From positions 1-64,000 of the forward strand of contig NZ_JAAUOE010000003.1 of the NCBI RefSeq assembly GCF_017114915.1: a stretch of 64,000 nucleotides of DNA. The letters are read 5' to 3'. The notes beneath the pieces were generated by a model. It did not search any database, was not told the DNA's origin, and saw only the letters and a list, made by a program, of their open reading frames with translations. Origin of the DNA: Pseudomonas frederiksbergensis. GTDB lineage: Bacteria; Pseudomonadota; Gammaproteobacteria; Pseudomonadales; Pseudomonadaceae. The position numbers and the translations under genes were made by a program. This document shows positions 40,932-50,387 of this stretch, piece by piece; within the stretch, counting starts at the first letter, position 1; each line of letters begins with the position of its first letter.

Positions 40932-41609
40932 ATGAAATTGCTGGTCGTCGAAGATGAAGCGCTGTTGCGCCATCACCTGCAAACCCGTTTGACGGACAGC
41001 GGCCATGTGGTCGAGTCGGTGGCCAACGCCATCGATGCGTTGCATCAGGCCGGGCAGTTCAACCATGACCTGGCGGTGATCGACCTCGGTCTGCCGGGCA
41101 TGGGTGGGCTCGACCTGATTCGTCAACTGCGCTCCCAGGGCAAGACGTTTCCGATCCTGATCCTCACCGCGCGCGGCAACTGGCAGGACAAGGTCGAAGG
41201 CCTCGCCGCCGGGGCCGACGACTACGTGGTCAAGCCGTTCCAGTTCGAAGAGCTGGACGCCCGGCTCAATGCCTTGCTGCGCCGCTCCAGCGGTTTCACC
41301 CAGTCGACCATCGTCGCCGGTCCCTTGCTGCTGGACCTCAACCGCAAACAGGCGTCCCTCGATGACCAGCCGCTGGCGCTGACCGCCTACGAATACCGGA
41401 TCCTCGAATACCTGATGCGCCATCACCAGCAAGTGGTGGCCAAGGACCGCTTGATGGAGCAGCTCTACCCGGATGACGACGAGCGCGATCCGAATGTGAT
41501 CGAGGTGCTGGTCGGCCGCCTGCGGCGCAAACTCGAAGGCCCGGCCGGGTTCAAGCCGATCGACACCGTGCGTGGCCTCGGCTACCTGTTCAATGAGCGC
41601 TGCACTTGA
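40932..41609 (+). CDS. phoP: Response regulator PhoP
   Basis: Encodes 225 residues. Receiver with Asp51 (AVIDLGLPGMGG), Thr in LTARGNW, Lys in VVKPFQFEEL; OmpR-type DNA-binding domain with ALTAYEYRILEYLMRHHQQVVAKDRLMEQLYPDDDERDPNVIEVLVGRLRRKL. Controls Mg-limitation and antimicrobial peptide responses. Stop overlaps phoQ start. Confidence 0.96.
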   Translation: MKLLVVEDEALLRHHLQTRLTDSGHVVESVANAIDALHQAGQFNHDLAVIDLGLPGMGGLDLIRQLRSQGKTFPILILTARGNWQDKVEGLAAGADDYVVKPFQFEELDARLNALLRRSSGFTQSTIVAGPLLLDLNRKQASLDDQPLALTAYEYRILEYLMRHHQQVVAKDRLMEQLYPDDDERDPNVIEVLVGRLRRKLEGPAGFKPIDTVRGLGYLFNERCT

Positions 41610-42952
41610 TTCGTTCCCTTCGTGTCCGCTTGATGCTCGCCGCCACCATCCTGGCGGTGTTGTTCATGCTGGCGTTGCTGCCGGCGATGCAGGGCGCGTT
41701 CAGCTTGGCGTTGCAGGACTCCATCGAGCAGCGCCTGGCGTCGGACGTCACCACGCTGATCTCCGCTGCCCGGGTGGATAACAACCGCTTGCAGATGCCG
41801 GCGCAGTTGCCCGATGAGCGCTTCAACCTCAGCGACAGCCGTTTGCTCGGCTACATCTATGATCGCGAAGGTCATCTGGTCTGGCGCTCGAAGGCCACCC
41901 AGGAAGAGAACATCAACTACAAACCGCGTTACGACGGACGCGGTAACGAGTTCGCGCGGATTCGCCAGGCCAGTGGCGATGAATTCTTCGTCTATGACGT
42001 CGAGGTCAAACTGCTGGGCGGCAAAAGCGCGGCGTTCAGCATCGTCGCGCTGCAACCGGTGCGCGAATACGAAACCACCCTCGAAGGCCTGCGGGAAAAT
42101 CTCTATCTGGGATTTGGCGCAGCCCTGCTGGTGTTGCTCGCCTTGCTGTGGATCGGTCTGACCTGGGGTTTGCAGGCGTTGCGTCGGCTGAGCCAGGAGC
42201 TGGACCAGATCGAAAGCGGCACCCGCGAAAGCCTCAGCGAACAACACCCGCGCGAACTGCTGCGCCTGACCGGCTCGCTCAACCGCTTGCTGCACAGCGA
42301 ACGTGAACAGCGCAGCCGTTATCGCGACTCCCTCGACGACCTGGCCCATAGCCTGAAAACCCCGCTGGCGGTGTTGCAAGGGGTCAGCGAAGACATGGCG
42401 CAAAAGCCGCAAGAGCGCGATCAGGCCTGGGTGCTGCAAACCCAGATTGAACGCATGAGCCAGCAAATCAGCTATCAACTGCAACGGGCCAGCCTGCGCA
42501 AAAGCGGCCTGGTGCGTCATCAGGTACGCCTGCGGCCAGTGCTGCAAAGCCTCTGCGACACCCTGGACAAGGTCTACCGCGACAAATCCGTGCGGGTTGC
42601 GTTCGATTTGCCGGATCAGTGCTACGTGCCGATCGAGCAGGGCGCCTTGCTGGAAATGATGGGCAACCTGCTGGAAAACGCCTATCGCCTGTGCCTCGGC
42701 GAAGTGCGCATCAGCGTGCGCGAAACCCTCAGCGGGACTGAGTTGTGTGTCGAGGATGATGGGCCGGGTGTGCCACCGGACCAACGCGCGCGGATTCTTG
42801 AGCGTGGCGAGCGGCTCGATCGCCAGCATCCGGGGCAGGGGATTGGCTTGGCGGTGGTCAAGGACATCATTGAGAGTTACAGCGCCAGGCTGACGCTCGG
42901 AGATTCGCCGATGGGCGGGGCGGCGTTCAGGATTCATTTTCCGGTGGTTTGA
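41606..42952 (+). CDS. phoQ: Sensor histidine kinase PhoQ
   Basis: Encodes 448 residues from TTG 41606 overlapping the phoP stop by 4 bp (ATG at 41636 is an alternative). Membrane helix ~10-30, acidic periplasmic PhoQ sensor domain to ~165, second helix ~168-190, His248 in LAHSLKTPLAVLQG, N box GNLLENAYRL, G1 VEDDGPGVPP, and GIGLAVVKDI. Senses low Mg and cationic peptides. Confidence 0.95.
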   Translation: MIRSLRVRLMLAATILAVLFMLALLPAMQGAFSLALQDSIEQRLASDVTTLISAARVDNNRLQMPAQLPDERFNLSDSRLLGYIYDREGHLVWRSKATQEENINYKPRYDGRGNEFARIRQASGDEFFVYDVEVKLLGGKSAAFSIVALQPVREYETTLEGLRENLYLGFGAALLVLLALLWIGLTWGLQALRRLSQELDQIESGTRESLSEQHPRELLRLTGSLNRLLHSEREQRSRYRDSLDDLAHSLKTPLAVLQGVSEDMAQKPQERDQAWVLQTQIERMSQQISYQLQRASLRKSGLVRHQVRLRPVLQSLCDTLDKVYRDKSVRVAFDLPDQCYVPIEQGALLEMMGNLLENAYRLCLGEVRISVRETLSGTELCVEDDGPGVPPDQRARILERGERLDRQHPGQGIGLAVVKDIIESYSARLTLGDSPMGGAAFRIHFPVV

Positions 42953-42963
42953 CCCTGGGTGAC

Positions 42964-43077
42964 GATCGTTCCCACGCTCTGCGTGGGAATGCAGCCCGGG
43001 ACGCTCCGCGTCCCACCTTCTAAAGCCGAACGCAGAGCGTCCGTTGAGGCATTCCCACGCAGAGCGTGGGAACGATC
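42964..43077. repeat. Third-family REP-like element
   Basis: GATCGTTCCCACGC...GCGTGGGAACGATC between phoQ and the AraC gene. Confidence 0.85.
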
Positions 43078-43088
43078 ATCGATCGGTT

Positions 43089-44099
43089 TTAAAGCTCCTG
43101 CGCCCGATAGGCCCCCGGCGTCAACCCCGTCCACTTCTTGAACGCCCGATGAAACGCCGAAGGCTCGGAAAATCCCAACTGCTCGGCAATCTGTTGCAAC
43201 GACAGATCCGCACGCCCCAGGTGATAAATCGCGATGTCCCGCCGCAACTGGTCCTTCAACTCCTGAAAACTCGTGCCTTCTTCGCGCAAATGCCGGCGCA
43301 AGGTTTGCGGGCTGATGTGCAGGTGCGCGGCCACGGCTTCCAGGTCCGGCCAGCGCGCGCTGTCGCGGCTGAGCAGGCGCCGCAGCTGGCTGCTCAGGCT
43401 GTCGCCTTCGTCGGGGCGCGATAGCAGGTCGGCGGGGGAGCGCTCGAGAAAGTGCTTGAGGGTTCGCTCGTCCTGCAACAGCGGCATGTTCAGGTAGCGA
43501 CTGTGAAACAGCAGGCTGCTCTGAGCGCAAGTGCTCTTTGTTGTGGAAAAGCCCAGCGGACAGGAAAACAGCAAATCGTATTCGGCGCCGTGTTCGGGCC
43601 TCGGGTAGCTGAACGTGGCCTGCTCCAGACGAATGCGCTGGCCGATCAGCCAACTGCCGAACCGATGCCAGATCACCAGCAGGCTTTCGCTGAGGAAATG
43701 GTCCGGGTCCCACAGCGGCGCATCGTCCAGGCTCAGGCGAATCAGGTCGCCTTCGCGGCTCAGGGTCAGGCGCGGTGCTCCGGGGAACAGGCTGTAAAAC
43801 AGCAAGCCGCGATTGAGCGCTTTCTCCAGATTGCGGCAGTGGATCACCGCGTGGCACATCATGGCGAAACTGCCGGGTTTGCTCGGCGCCTGCCCGAAGC
43901 CCAGGTATTCGTCGTCCAGGGCCAGCCATAGCCCCTGGATCAATCGGGTGAATTGTTCAGGCGCGATTCGCGCCCGGGGCTCTTCCAGCAACTCGGGGCT
44001 GATCCCCAGTTGCTGCAGCAGGCTCGAGTAGTCATACCCGCGCCGACGCGCGCCACCGAGGGCGGCACGGGCGAAATGGCTGGCGATGGTGCGTTCACG
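43089..44099 (-). CDS. AraC-family transcriptional regulator
   Basis: Encodes 336 residues from ATG 44099 (MRERTIASHFARAAL); the frame continues 26 codons upstream. N-terminal arabinose-binding-type regulatory domain (PF12625-like) to about 230; C-terminal AraC double HTH with LEAVAAHLHISPQTLRRHLREEGTSFQELKDQLRRD and LQQIAEQLGFSEPSAFHRAFKKWTGLTPGAYR. Divergent from dctA, with repeated palindromes between them. It probably controls dctA or itself; effector unknown. Confidence 0.88.
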   Translation of the reverse strand, partial: RERTIASHFARAALGGARRRGYDYSSLLQQLGISPELLEEPRARIAPEQFTRLIQGLWLALDDEYLGFGQAPSKPGSFAMMCHAVIHCRNLEKALNRGLLFYSLFPGAPRLTLSREGDLIRLSLDDAPLWDPDHFLSESLLVIWHRFGSWLIGQRIRLEQATFSYPRPEHGAEYDLLFSCPLGFSTTKSTCAQSSLLFHSRYLNMPLLQDERTLKHFLERSPADLLSRPDEGDSLSSQLRRLLSRDSARWPDLEAVAAHLHISPQTLRRHLREEGTSFQELKDQLRRDIAIYHLGRADLSLQQIAEQLGFSEPSAFHRAFKKWTGLTPGAYRAQEL

Positions 44100-44161
44100 C
44101 ATAGAGGGCAGGTCCGTCCACTGAGCAATGGATGGTAGCGGTGCCTGTCGAGGATGAACAA

Positions 44162-44216
44162 GGCGGATATCCGCCAAATTGCAGGACGAGGTTTGGCGGA
44201 TGGGCGGAAATCCGCC
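44162..44216. promoter_or_regulatory. Paired 14-bp palindromes between the AraC gene and dctA
   Basis: GGCGGATATCCGCC at 44162-44175 and GGCGGAAATCCGCC at 44203-44216, centres 41 bp apart, plus an extra GGCGGA half site at 44195. Candidate AraC-regulator operators. Confidence 0.6.
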
Positions 44217-44295
44217 ACCTCGTTGTAACCGGCCGGTGACGAAAAAAAACCTGCAACCCTTGATGTCACAAGGTTGGCAGGCTTTTTAGTGAATG

Positions 44296-44311
44296 TGGCA
44301 CGGGCCCTGCA
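44296..44311 (+). promoter_or_regulatory. Sigma-54 promoter of dctA
   Basis: TGGCACG-GGCC-CTGCA with correct -24/-12 spacing, 133 bp before the dctA start. dctA in Pseudomonas is RpoN dependent through a DctD-type activator. Confidence 0.8.
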
Positions 44312-44443
44312 ATACAAGCCGCAGAGGTCTGCCGTCAGGGCAGCTCGACAAAACAAATCCCTCCAGTGCAGGAGGGTTCGCAAATGAGGTGTCAGGGACA
44401 ACAGATGGATGTTGTTACTGGGGCACTCTTGAGGAACTTTGCA

Positions 44444-45772
44444 ATGACGACTCGTCAGCCGCTGTATAAATCCCTGTACTTCCAGGTGATCGTTGCCATC
44501 GCTATCGGCATCCTGCTCGGTCACTTCTACCCGCAGACCGGTGTAGCCCTCAAGCCGCTGGGTGACGGGTTCATCAAACTGATCAAAATGGTCATCGCTC
44601 CGATCATCTTCTGTACCGTCGTCAGTGGTATCGCCGGCATGCAGAACATGAAGTCGGTCGGCAAGACCGGCGGTTATGCGCTGCTGTACTTCGAAATCGT
44701 CTCCACCATTGCCCTGCTGATTGGTCTGGTCGTGGTCAACGTCGTGCAACCGGGCGTCGGCATGCACATCGATGTATCGACCCTGGACACCAGCAAAATC
44801 GCTGGCTTCATCTCGGCCGGTAAAGACCAGAGCATCATCGGCTTTATCCTCAACGTGATCCCTAACACCATCGTCGGTGCTTTCGCCAACGGCGACATCC
44901 TGCAAGTGCTGATGTTCTCGGTGATCTTCGGTTTCGCCCTGCATCGCCTGGGTGCCTACGGCAAGCCGGTGTTGGACTTCATCGATCGTTTCGCCCATGT
45001 GATGTTCAACATCATCAACATGATCATGAAGCTGGCGCCAGTCGGTGCCTTCGGTGCGATGGCCTTCACCATCGGTGCCTACGGTGTCGGTTCGCTGGTG
45101 CAACTCGGTCAGCTGATGATCTGCTTCTACATCACCTGCATCCTGTTCGTGGTCGTTGTACTGGGCGCGATCTGCCGCGCACACGGCTTCAGCGTGCTGA
45201 AACTGGTTCGCTACATCCGTGAAGAGCTGCTGATCGTACTGGGTACTTCCTCTTCGGAATCCGCCCTGCCACGCATGCTGATCAAGATGGAACGCCTGGG
45301 TGCGCAGAAATCGGTTGTGGGTCTGGTGATTCCGACCGGCTACTCGTTCAACCTGGACGGTACTTCGATCTACCTGACCATGGCCGCTGTGTTCATCGCT
45401 CAGGCAACCGACACCCCGATGGATCTCACTCACCAGATCACCTTGCTGCTGGTGCTGCTGCTGTCTTCCAAAGGTGCGGCCGGTGTGACCGGCAGTGGCT
45501 TCATCGTGCTGGCGGCCACCCTGTCGGCTGTAGGTACTCTGCCGGTGGCCGGTCTGGCGCTGATCCTGGGTATCGACCGCTTCATGTCCGAAGCCCGCGC
45601 CCTGACCAACCTGGTGGGCAACGCCGTGGCCACCCTCGTGGTTGCCAAGTGGGTCAAAGAGCTGGACGAAGACACCCTGCAGACCGAGCTGGCTTCCGGC
45701 GGTCGCGGTATCTCCGACGATCGTGAAGTGGACGACCTGGGTGTGGCCGAAGGCCCAGCCAGCGTCAAGTAA
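44444..45772 (+). CDS. dctA: C4-dicarboxylate transporter DctA
   Basis: Encodes 442 residues from ATG 44444, with GAGGA upstream. DAACS family with about eight membrane helices plus re-entrant loops: [13 protein letters not shown] at the first helices, the Ser-rich hairpin [12 protein letters not shown] (~267-278), and the helix 7 motif [20 protein letters not shown] Na/H-coupled importer for succinate, fumarate and malate. Controlled by the sigma-54 promoter and perhaps by the divergent AraC gene. Confidence 0.97.
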   Translation: MTTRQPLYKSLYFQVIVAIAIGILLGHFYPQTGVALKPLGDGFIKLIKMVIAPIIFCTVVSGIAGMQNMKSVGKTGGYALLYFEIVSTIALLIGLVVVNVVQPGVGMHIDVSTLDTSKIAGFISAGKDQSIIGFILNVIPNTIVGAFANGDILQVLMFSVIFGFALHRLGAYGKPVLDFIDRFAHVMFNIINMIMKLAPVGAFGAMAFTIGAYGVGSLVQLGQLMICFYITCILFVVVVLGAICRAHGFSVLKLVRYIREELLIVLGTSSSESALPRMLIKMERLGAQKSVVGLVIPTGYSFNLDGTSIYLTMAAVFIAQATDTPMDLTHQITLLLVLLLSSKGAAGVTGSGFIVLAATLSAVGTLPVAGLALILGIDRFMSEARALTNLVGNAVATLVVAKWVKELDEDTLQTELASGGRGISDDREVDDLGVAEGPASVK

Positions 45773-45791
45773 ACGCCCCCGCTGCACTGAG

Positions 45792-45816
45792 AAAACCCGC
45801 TTCGGCGGGTTTTTTC
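45792..45816 (+). terminator. Terminator of dctA
   Basis: AAAACCCGC-TTCG-GCGGGTTTTTT. Confidence 0.9.
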
Positions 45817-45919
45817 ATGGCCGGGATTTGAGCGCAAAGGTCACCGCCGCAGGCAGATAAGGTGATTGCTGCAATGTCCGGGGCTGCCTAGGCTTGGGGG
45901 ATTGCACTGGAGAACGCTC

Positions 45920-47101
45920 ATGCTCGGTCCACTGGCATCACTCAAGGTTCTGGATTTCTCGACATTGTTGCCGGGGCCGTTCGCCTCGTTGCTGCTGGCG
46001 GACATGGGCGCCGAGGTGCTGCGCATCGAATCGCCGACTCGCATGGACCTGCTGCGGGTGTTGCCGCCCCACGATCAAGGCGTGTCGGCCAGCCACGCGT
46101 ATCTCAATCGCAACAAACGCAGCCTGGCGCTGGACCTCAAACAGCCCGAGGCGCTGGAGGTGATCAAGTCGTTACTACAGGACTACGACATCGTGCTGGA
46201 GCAGTTCCGTCCCGGCGTGATGGAGCGGCTGGGCCTTGGGTATGAAGCCTTGAAAGCGATCAACCCGCGGCTGATTTATGTGTCGATCACCGGCTACGGC
46301 CAGACCGGCCCTTACAAGGACCGCGCCGGCCATGACATCAACTACCTGGCGCTGGCCGGGCTTTCGAGCTACACCGGCCGGGCCGACAGCGGACCGTTGC
46401 CATTGGGTGTGCAGGTGGCGGACATCGCGGGCGGCTCGTTGCACGGGGTGATCGGGTTGTTGGCGGCGGTGATTGCGCGGCAGCAGACCGGGCAGGGGCA
46501 GCATCTGGATGTGAGCATGACCGACTGCGCCTTCAGCCTGAACGCCATGGCCGGTGCCGGGTATCTGGCCTGTGGCGTGGAGCCGGGCAGGGAAGAGCAG
46601 ATGCTCAATGGTGGCAGTTTCTATGACTACTACCGCTCGCGCGATGGACGCTGGTTGTCGGTGGGCAGTCTGGAGCCGGTGTTCATGCAGCAACTGTGCA
46701 CGGCGCTGGGCCGGCCGGAACTGGCGGCCCAAGGGTTGGCGCCCGAACCGGCCCGGCAACAGGCACTCAAGGAAGCGTTGAAGGTTGAATTCGAGAAACA
46801 TGACTTTGCCCGGTTGTGTGAGCTGTTTGCCGGGGTCGATGCGTGTGTTGAGCCGGTGTTGAGTCTGGGCGAAGCGCTTCGGCACCCGCAGTTGCAGGCA
46901 CGGGAATTGGTGGCGCAGGTACCTCGGGGCGATGGGACGGCTCAGGCGCAGATGGCTTGTCCCTTGAAGTTCTCGGCAGGGTTGCCTGAACCTCGGCACG
47001 TTGGCGTCCGGCTGGGGCAGCATACAGATCAGGTGTTGAGGGAGCTGGGGTTTAGTGCTGAGCGGATCGAAGAGTTGCGTATGGCGAAAGTAGTGAGTTG
47101 A
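45920..47101 (+). CDS. CaiB/BaiF-type CoA transferase (family III)
   Basis: Encodes 393 residues from ATG 45920. Family III fold: KVLDFSTLLPGPFASLLLADMGAEVLRIESP, NRNKRSLALDLK, the catalytic Asp region AGHDINYLALAGL, and GQGQHLDVSMTDC. Members exchange CoA between acids or racemise alpha-methylacyl-CoA; AMACR-like lipid or carnitine-like substrates are possible. Substrate not determinable from sequence. Confidence 0.88.
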   Translation: MLGPLASLKVLDFSTLLPGPFASLLLADMGAEVLRIESPTRMDLLRVLPPHDQGVSASHAYLNRNKRSLALDLKQPEALEVIKSLLQDYDIVLEQFRPGVMERLGLGYEALKAINPRLIYVSITGYGQTGPYKDRAGHDINYLALAGLSSYTGRADSGPLPLGVQVADIAGGSLHGVIGLLAAVIARQQTGQGQHLDVSMTDCAFSLNAMAGAGYLACGVEPGREEQMLNGGSFYDYYRSRDGRWLSVGSLEPVFMQQLCTALGRPELAAQGLAPEPARQQALKEALKVEFEKHDFARLCELFAGVDACVEPVLSLGEALRHPQLQARELVAQVPRGDGTAQAQMACPLKFSAGLPEPRHVGVRLGQHTDQVLRELGFSAERIEELRMAKVVS

Positions 47102-47103
47102 TT

Positions 47104-47207
47104 GATCGTTCCCATGCTCCGCGTGGGAATGCCGCCATGGACGCTCCGCGTCCACTGTGACGCAGAGCGTCACGGGATGCATTCCCACGCGGAGCGTGGG
47201 AACGATC
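47104..47207. repeat. Third-family REP-like element
   Basis: GATCGTTCCCATGC...GCGTGGGAACGATC, immediately after the CoA transferase stop. Confidence 0.85.
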
Positions 47208-47212
47208 ATGGG

Positions 47213-47707
47213 TTATTCGACCCGCATCTCCCCACTGAACACCAACGTACTGCGGCAGCGCCGGCACAAATACCGTCGCCCTTGGCGCACCAGGCTATGT
47301 CGCTGGGCTGAAAACGGGAAATCGCTGTCGGCGCACGGGCATTTGTAGATGTAGCGGGTCACGCTGCGGCGTTTGACGTCATAGGTGTGGCAGCGGTTGG
47401 GCGGCAGTTCGTAAACACCGCGCATGATCAGTTGCCACTCTTCACCGTGAGGCTGGATGCGGTCACCGAACAGTTGATGAGCGATCAGGTGCGCGACTTC
47501 ATGCGCCACGGTCTGCTTGAGGAAGTCTTCGGTGTTTTCCCGGTACAGCTGCGGATTGAAACGCAGCAGGTTCTCGTGCAAATGCGCGACACCGGCTTTT
47601 TGCCCCCGCAGCTTGAGGCTCACCACGGGGCGTTTGAAAGATCGTTTAAAAAAGGATTCGGCTTGCAGGAAACAGTCTTCGACGCGGGTATTGAGTTGCT
47701 CGGGCAT
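47213..47707 (-). CDS. sprT: SprT-family zinc metalloprotease
   Basis: Encodes 164 residues. HEVAHLIAH at ~69-77 is the zinc-metalloprotease motif; YIYKCPC and LCRRCRS form the C-terminal zinc ribbon (four Cys). Related to SPRTN proteases acting on DNA-protein crosslinks; the bacterial role is less defined. No downstream partner; next leftward gene is YIP1-type. Confidence 0.88.
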   Translation of the reverse strand: MPEQLNTRVEDCFLQAESFFKRSFKRPVVSLKLRGQKAGVAHLHENLLRFNPQLYRENTEDFLKQTVAHEVAHLIAHQLFGDRIQPHGEEWQLIMRGVYELPPNRCHTYDVKRRSVTRYIYKCPCADSDFPFSAQRHSLVRQGRRYLCRRCRSTLVFSGEMRVE

Positions 47708-47855
47708 GCTTGATGGATCTCCAAGGATGTCGAGTATGCCGCAACCCCGCAGGCTTGCGAATCGCTCAGGCGCTGAATGGTCGTTGCTCGCATTAGAAGG
47801 CCGCCTTGCGGCGGCCTGTATTGCGGATCGTGTTTTTTATCCGAGTGGTCAGTGG

Positions 47856-48458
47856 TCAGTTGGTATAGACGGGTCCCACGCCCAGGCCCCAGACAATCAC
47901 GGTGAACGCCATGATGGCCACCAGCACCACCAGTCCAACGGCGAGCACCGAGCTCGAAAACAGGAATCCCTCGTCCGATGGAATGTTCATGAAGGTCGGC
48001 AGGCCCACATATAGTAGGTACACCGTGTAACAGACGGCCGCAGTGCCGACGATCATCCCCAGCCACAAGTGCGGGTACAGCGCCGCCAGGCCGCCGATGA
48101 ACAGTGGGGTGGCGGTGTACGTGGCGAATGCGATACAGCGTGCCAGGCTCGGGTTGGCGTCATAGGTGCGGGCCATCCAGTGGATGAACGCGCCCATCAC
48201 CGCGACACCGCCGAGCATCGCCAGGTACGACATGATGGTCATCCATAGCGCGCTTTCCATGGTCAGCATGACCGGCGCTCGATTACCGATGACCCAGCCG
48301 ACTTGCGTAGTGCCAATAAACGCCGATACGGCGGGGATCGCCGCCAGAATCAGGGTGTGCGTCAGGTACATGTGGCTGATGCTTTCTTCCTGGTCGCCAC
48401 GGATTTCTTTCCATTCCTGGTCAGGGTGGGTGAAGAGCCCCACTACGTGATGGATCAT
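47856..48458 (-). CDS. YIP1-family membrane protein
   Basis: Encodes 200 residues from ATG 48458, with AGGAGT upstream. Five predicted membrane helices (e.g. ESALWMTIMSYLAMLGGVAVMGAF, CIAFATYTATPLFIGGLAAL, VLAVGLVVLVAIMAFTVIVWGLG). The N-terminus (FTHPDQEWKEIRGDQEESISHMYLTHTLILAAIPAVSAFIG) is typical of the bacterial YIP1 group. Inner membrane; function unknown. Confidence 0.85.
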   Translation of the reverse strand: MIHHVVGLFTHPDQEWKEIRGDQEESISHMYLTHTLILAAIPAVSAFIGTTQVGWVIGNRAPVMLTMESALWMTIMSYLAMLGGVAVMGAFIHWMARTYDANPSLARCIAFATYTATPLFIGGLAALYPHLWLGMIVGTAAVCYTVYLLYVGLPTFMNIPSDEGFLFSSSVLAVGLVVLVAIMAFTVIVWGLGVGPVYTN

Positions 48459-48770
48459 GCCAGTCACTCCTCTTGTTGTTGCCATCGCCCCCCAGCGGAG
48501 CGCTTACGGGCCAAAGTGGCCAAGTAAGAACAGGTCTGAATAAGCGTGCGACCTTATGTCGCAGTATAGAAAGGAGTTACTGGCAATAGTGCAGGGGGCT
48601 TAGAGCAAATCGCGCTGTAAAACACACCGTTAATCGCGCAAATGCATTGGGAACCTGATCTTCGGCGGTGCTGAAATGGCTGAAGATCGCAGATCCGTCA
48701 GGGTGCTTCGCCCTCGACGGGTTTTTGCGTAAAATGCCGGCCTTTCGTCACACCTCACGGATTTCGCGTC
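48459..48770. other. ttcA upstream region
   Basis: No gene. A hairpin CCGTC/GACGG with GGGTTTTT at 48695-48725 lies just ahead of ttcA and could be an attenuator. Confidence 0.4.
48695..48725 (+). terminator. Terminator-like hairpin ahead of ttcA
   Basis: CCGTC-AGGGTGCTTCGCCCT-CGACGG with five T residues; 45 bp before the ttcA start. May attenuate ttcA transcription or end an upstream transcript. Confidence 0.5.
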
Positions 48771-49595
48771 ATGGGCACTCTTACGGTCAACCAGAACAAA
48801 CTGCAAAAGCGCCTTCGCCGCCAGGCCGGTGAGGCTGTCGCCGATTTCAACATGATTGAAGACGGCGACAAGGTCATGGTCTGCCTGTCCGGTGGCAAGG
48901 ACAGCTACACCATGCTCGACGTGCTGATGCATTTGCAGAAGGTCGCCCCGATCAAGTTCGAGATCGTCGCCGTGAACATGGACCAGAAGCAGCCAGGCTT
49001 TCCCGAGCACGTGCTGCCGGCGTACCTGAAAGAACTGGGCATCGAGTACCACATCGTTGAGAAAGACACCTACTCGGTGGTCAAGGAGCTGATTCCGGAA
49101 GGCAAGACCACTTGCTCGCTGTGCTCGCGCCTGCGTCGCGGCACGCTCTACACCTTTGCCGATGAGATCGGCGCGACCAAAATGGCCCTTGGTCACCACC
49201 GCGACGACATCGTCGAGACGTTCTTCCTGAACATGTTCTTCAACGGCTCGCTCAAGGCCATGCCGCCAAAACTGCGCGCCGACGACGGGCGCAACGTGGT
49301 GATCCGCCCGCTGGCCTACTGCAACGAAAAAGACATCCAGGCCTACTCCGACCTCAAGCAATTCCCGATCATTCCGTGCAACCTTTGCGGCTCCCAGGAA
49401 AACCTGCAACGCCAGGTGGTTAAAGAGATGCTGCAGGAGTGGGAGCGCAAGACGCCGGGCCGTACCGAGAGCATTTTCCGCAGCTTGCAGAACGTTATTC
49501 CGTCGCAATTGGCGGACCGCAACCTGTTCGATTTCACCAACCTCAAGATCGACGAAACCGCCGCTTCGCGGTTCGTCAATGTGGTGAACCTCTGA
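48771..49595 (+). CDS. ttcA: tRNA 2-thiocytidine biosynthesis protein TtcA
   Basis: Encodes 274 residues. PP-loop SGGKDS at ~40, CSLC pair (~115-118) and PCNLC (~203-207) which coordinate the Fe-S cluster in TtcA, and [16 protein letters not shown]. Thiolates cytidine 32 of certain tRNAs using ATP and sulfur from an Fe-S cluster. Ends with a terminator at 49617. Confidence 0.95.
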   Translation: MGTLTVNQNKLQKRLRRQAGEAVADFNMIEDGDKVMVCLSGGKDSYTMLDVLMHLQKVAPIKFEIVAVNMDQKQPGFPEHVLPAYLKELGIEYHIVEKDTYSVVKELIPEGKTTCSLCSRLRRGTLYTFADEIGATKMALGHHRDDIVETFFLNMFFNGSLKAMPPKLRADDGRNVVIRPLAYCNEKDIQAYSDLKQFPIIPCNLCGSQENLQRQVVKEMLQEWERKTPGRTESIFRSLQNVIPSQLADRNLFDFTNLKIDETAASRFVNVVNL

Positions 49596-49616
49596 CGGTT
49601 CAAATAACTCAGACAC

Positions 49617-49640
49617 ACGGCGCTCGCGGGCGCCGTTTTC
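49617..49640 (+). terminator. Terminator of ttcA
   Basis: ACGGCGC...GCGCCGT arms followed by TTTTC. Confidence 0.75.
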
Positions 49641-49662
49641 ATTTCATCCCATAGGAGAGGGC

Positions 49663-50337
49663 ATGCGCGATTACAAGTGGCTGCACGAATACTGTCTGAA
49701 CCGCTTCGGTTCGGCGGCTGAACTGGAAGCCCATCTGCCGGTTCCCAAGACCCCGGCGCAATTGCGCAAGATCAGCGACGACCGCTACCTCTCAACCATG
49801 GCATTGCGGGTGTTTCGTGCCGGGCTCAAGCACAGCCTGGTGGATGCCAAGTGGCCGGCGTTCGAAGAGGTGTTCTTCCAGTTCGACCCGGAAAAAGTCG
49901 TGCTGATGAGCGCCGAGCATCTGGAGCGCTTGATGCAGGATACGCGGATCATCCGCCACCTGGGCAAGCTCAAGAGCGTACCGCGCAACGCACAGTTCAT
50001 TCTGGACGTGGCCCATGAGAAGGGCAGCTTTGGCGCGTTGCTCGCTGACTGGCCGGTGACCGATATCGTCGGTTTGTGGACCTACCTGAAAAAACACGGC
50101 CATCAGTTGGGCGGCTTATCGGCGCCGCGCTTCTTGCGAATGGTCGGCAAGGACACCTTCGTGCCGAGCTACGACGTGGTGGCGGCGCTGAATGCGCAGC
50201 AGATCGTCGACAAGGTGCCGAGCAGTTTGCGGGACCTGGCCACGGTGCAGAATGCGTTCAACCAGTGGCATGAAGAGAGCGGTGGACGGCCGATGAGCCA
50301 GATTTCGATGATGCTCGCGTACACAGTCAATCACTGA
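49663..50337 (+). CDS. DNA-3-methyladenine glycosylase I-type protein
   Basis: Encodes 224 residues. Helix-hairpin-helix glycosylase layout, with RYLSTMALRVFRAGLKHSLVDAKWPAFEEVFFQFDPEKVVLM and IIRHLGKLKSVPRNAQFILDV, as in Tag-related proteins; Tag's zinc site is not obvious, so the assignment is to the superfamily. Would excise 3-methyladenine. Upstream ribosome site AGGAGAGG. Confidence 0.8.
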   Translation: MRDYKWLHEYCLNRFGSAAELEAHLPVPKTPAQLRKISDDRYLSTMALRVFRAGLKHSLVDAKWPAFEEVFFQFDPEKVVLMSAEHLERLMQDTRIIRHLGKLKSVPRNAQFILDVAHEKGSFGALLADWPVTDIVGLWTYLKKHGHQLGGLSAPRFLRMVGKDTFVPSYDVVAALNAQQIVDKVPSSLRDLATVQNAFNQWHEESGGRPMSQISMMLAYTVNH

Positions 50338-50344
50338 CGAAGAT

Positions 50345-50375
50345 GATCGTTCCCATGCTCCGCGTGGGAACGATC
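50345..50375. repeat. Single third-family REP hairpin
   Basis: GATCGTTCCCATGCTCCGCGTGGGAACGATC, a compact single copy. Confidence 0.8.
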
Positions 50376-50387
50376 ACTGTGGGGCTA

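Noticed and set aside
43940-45787. A 615-residue leftward frame antisense to dctA
   Set aside because: Composition rich in His and Gln with no motif; dctA on the other strand has complete family motifs.
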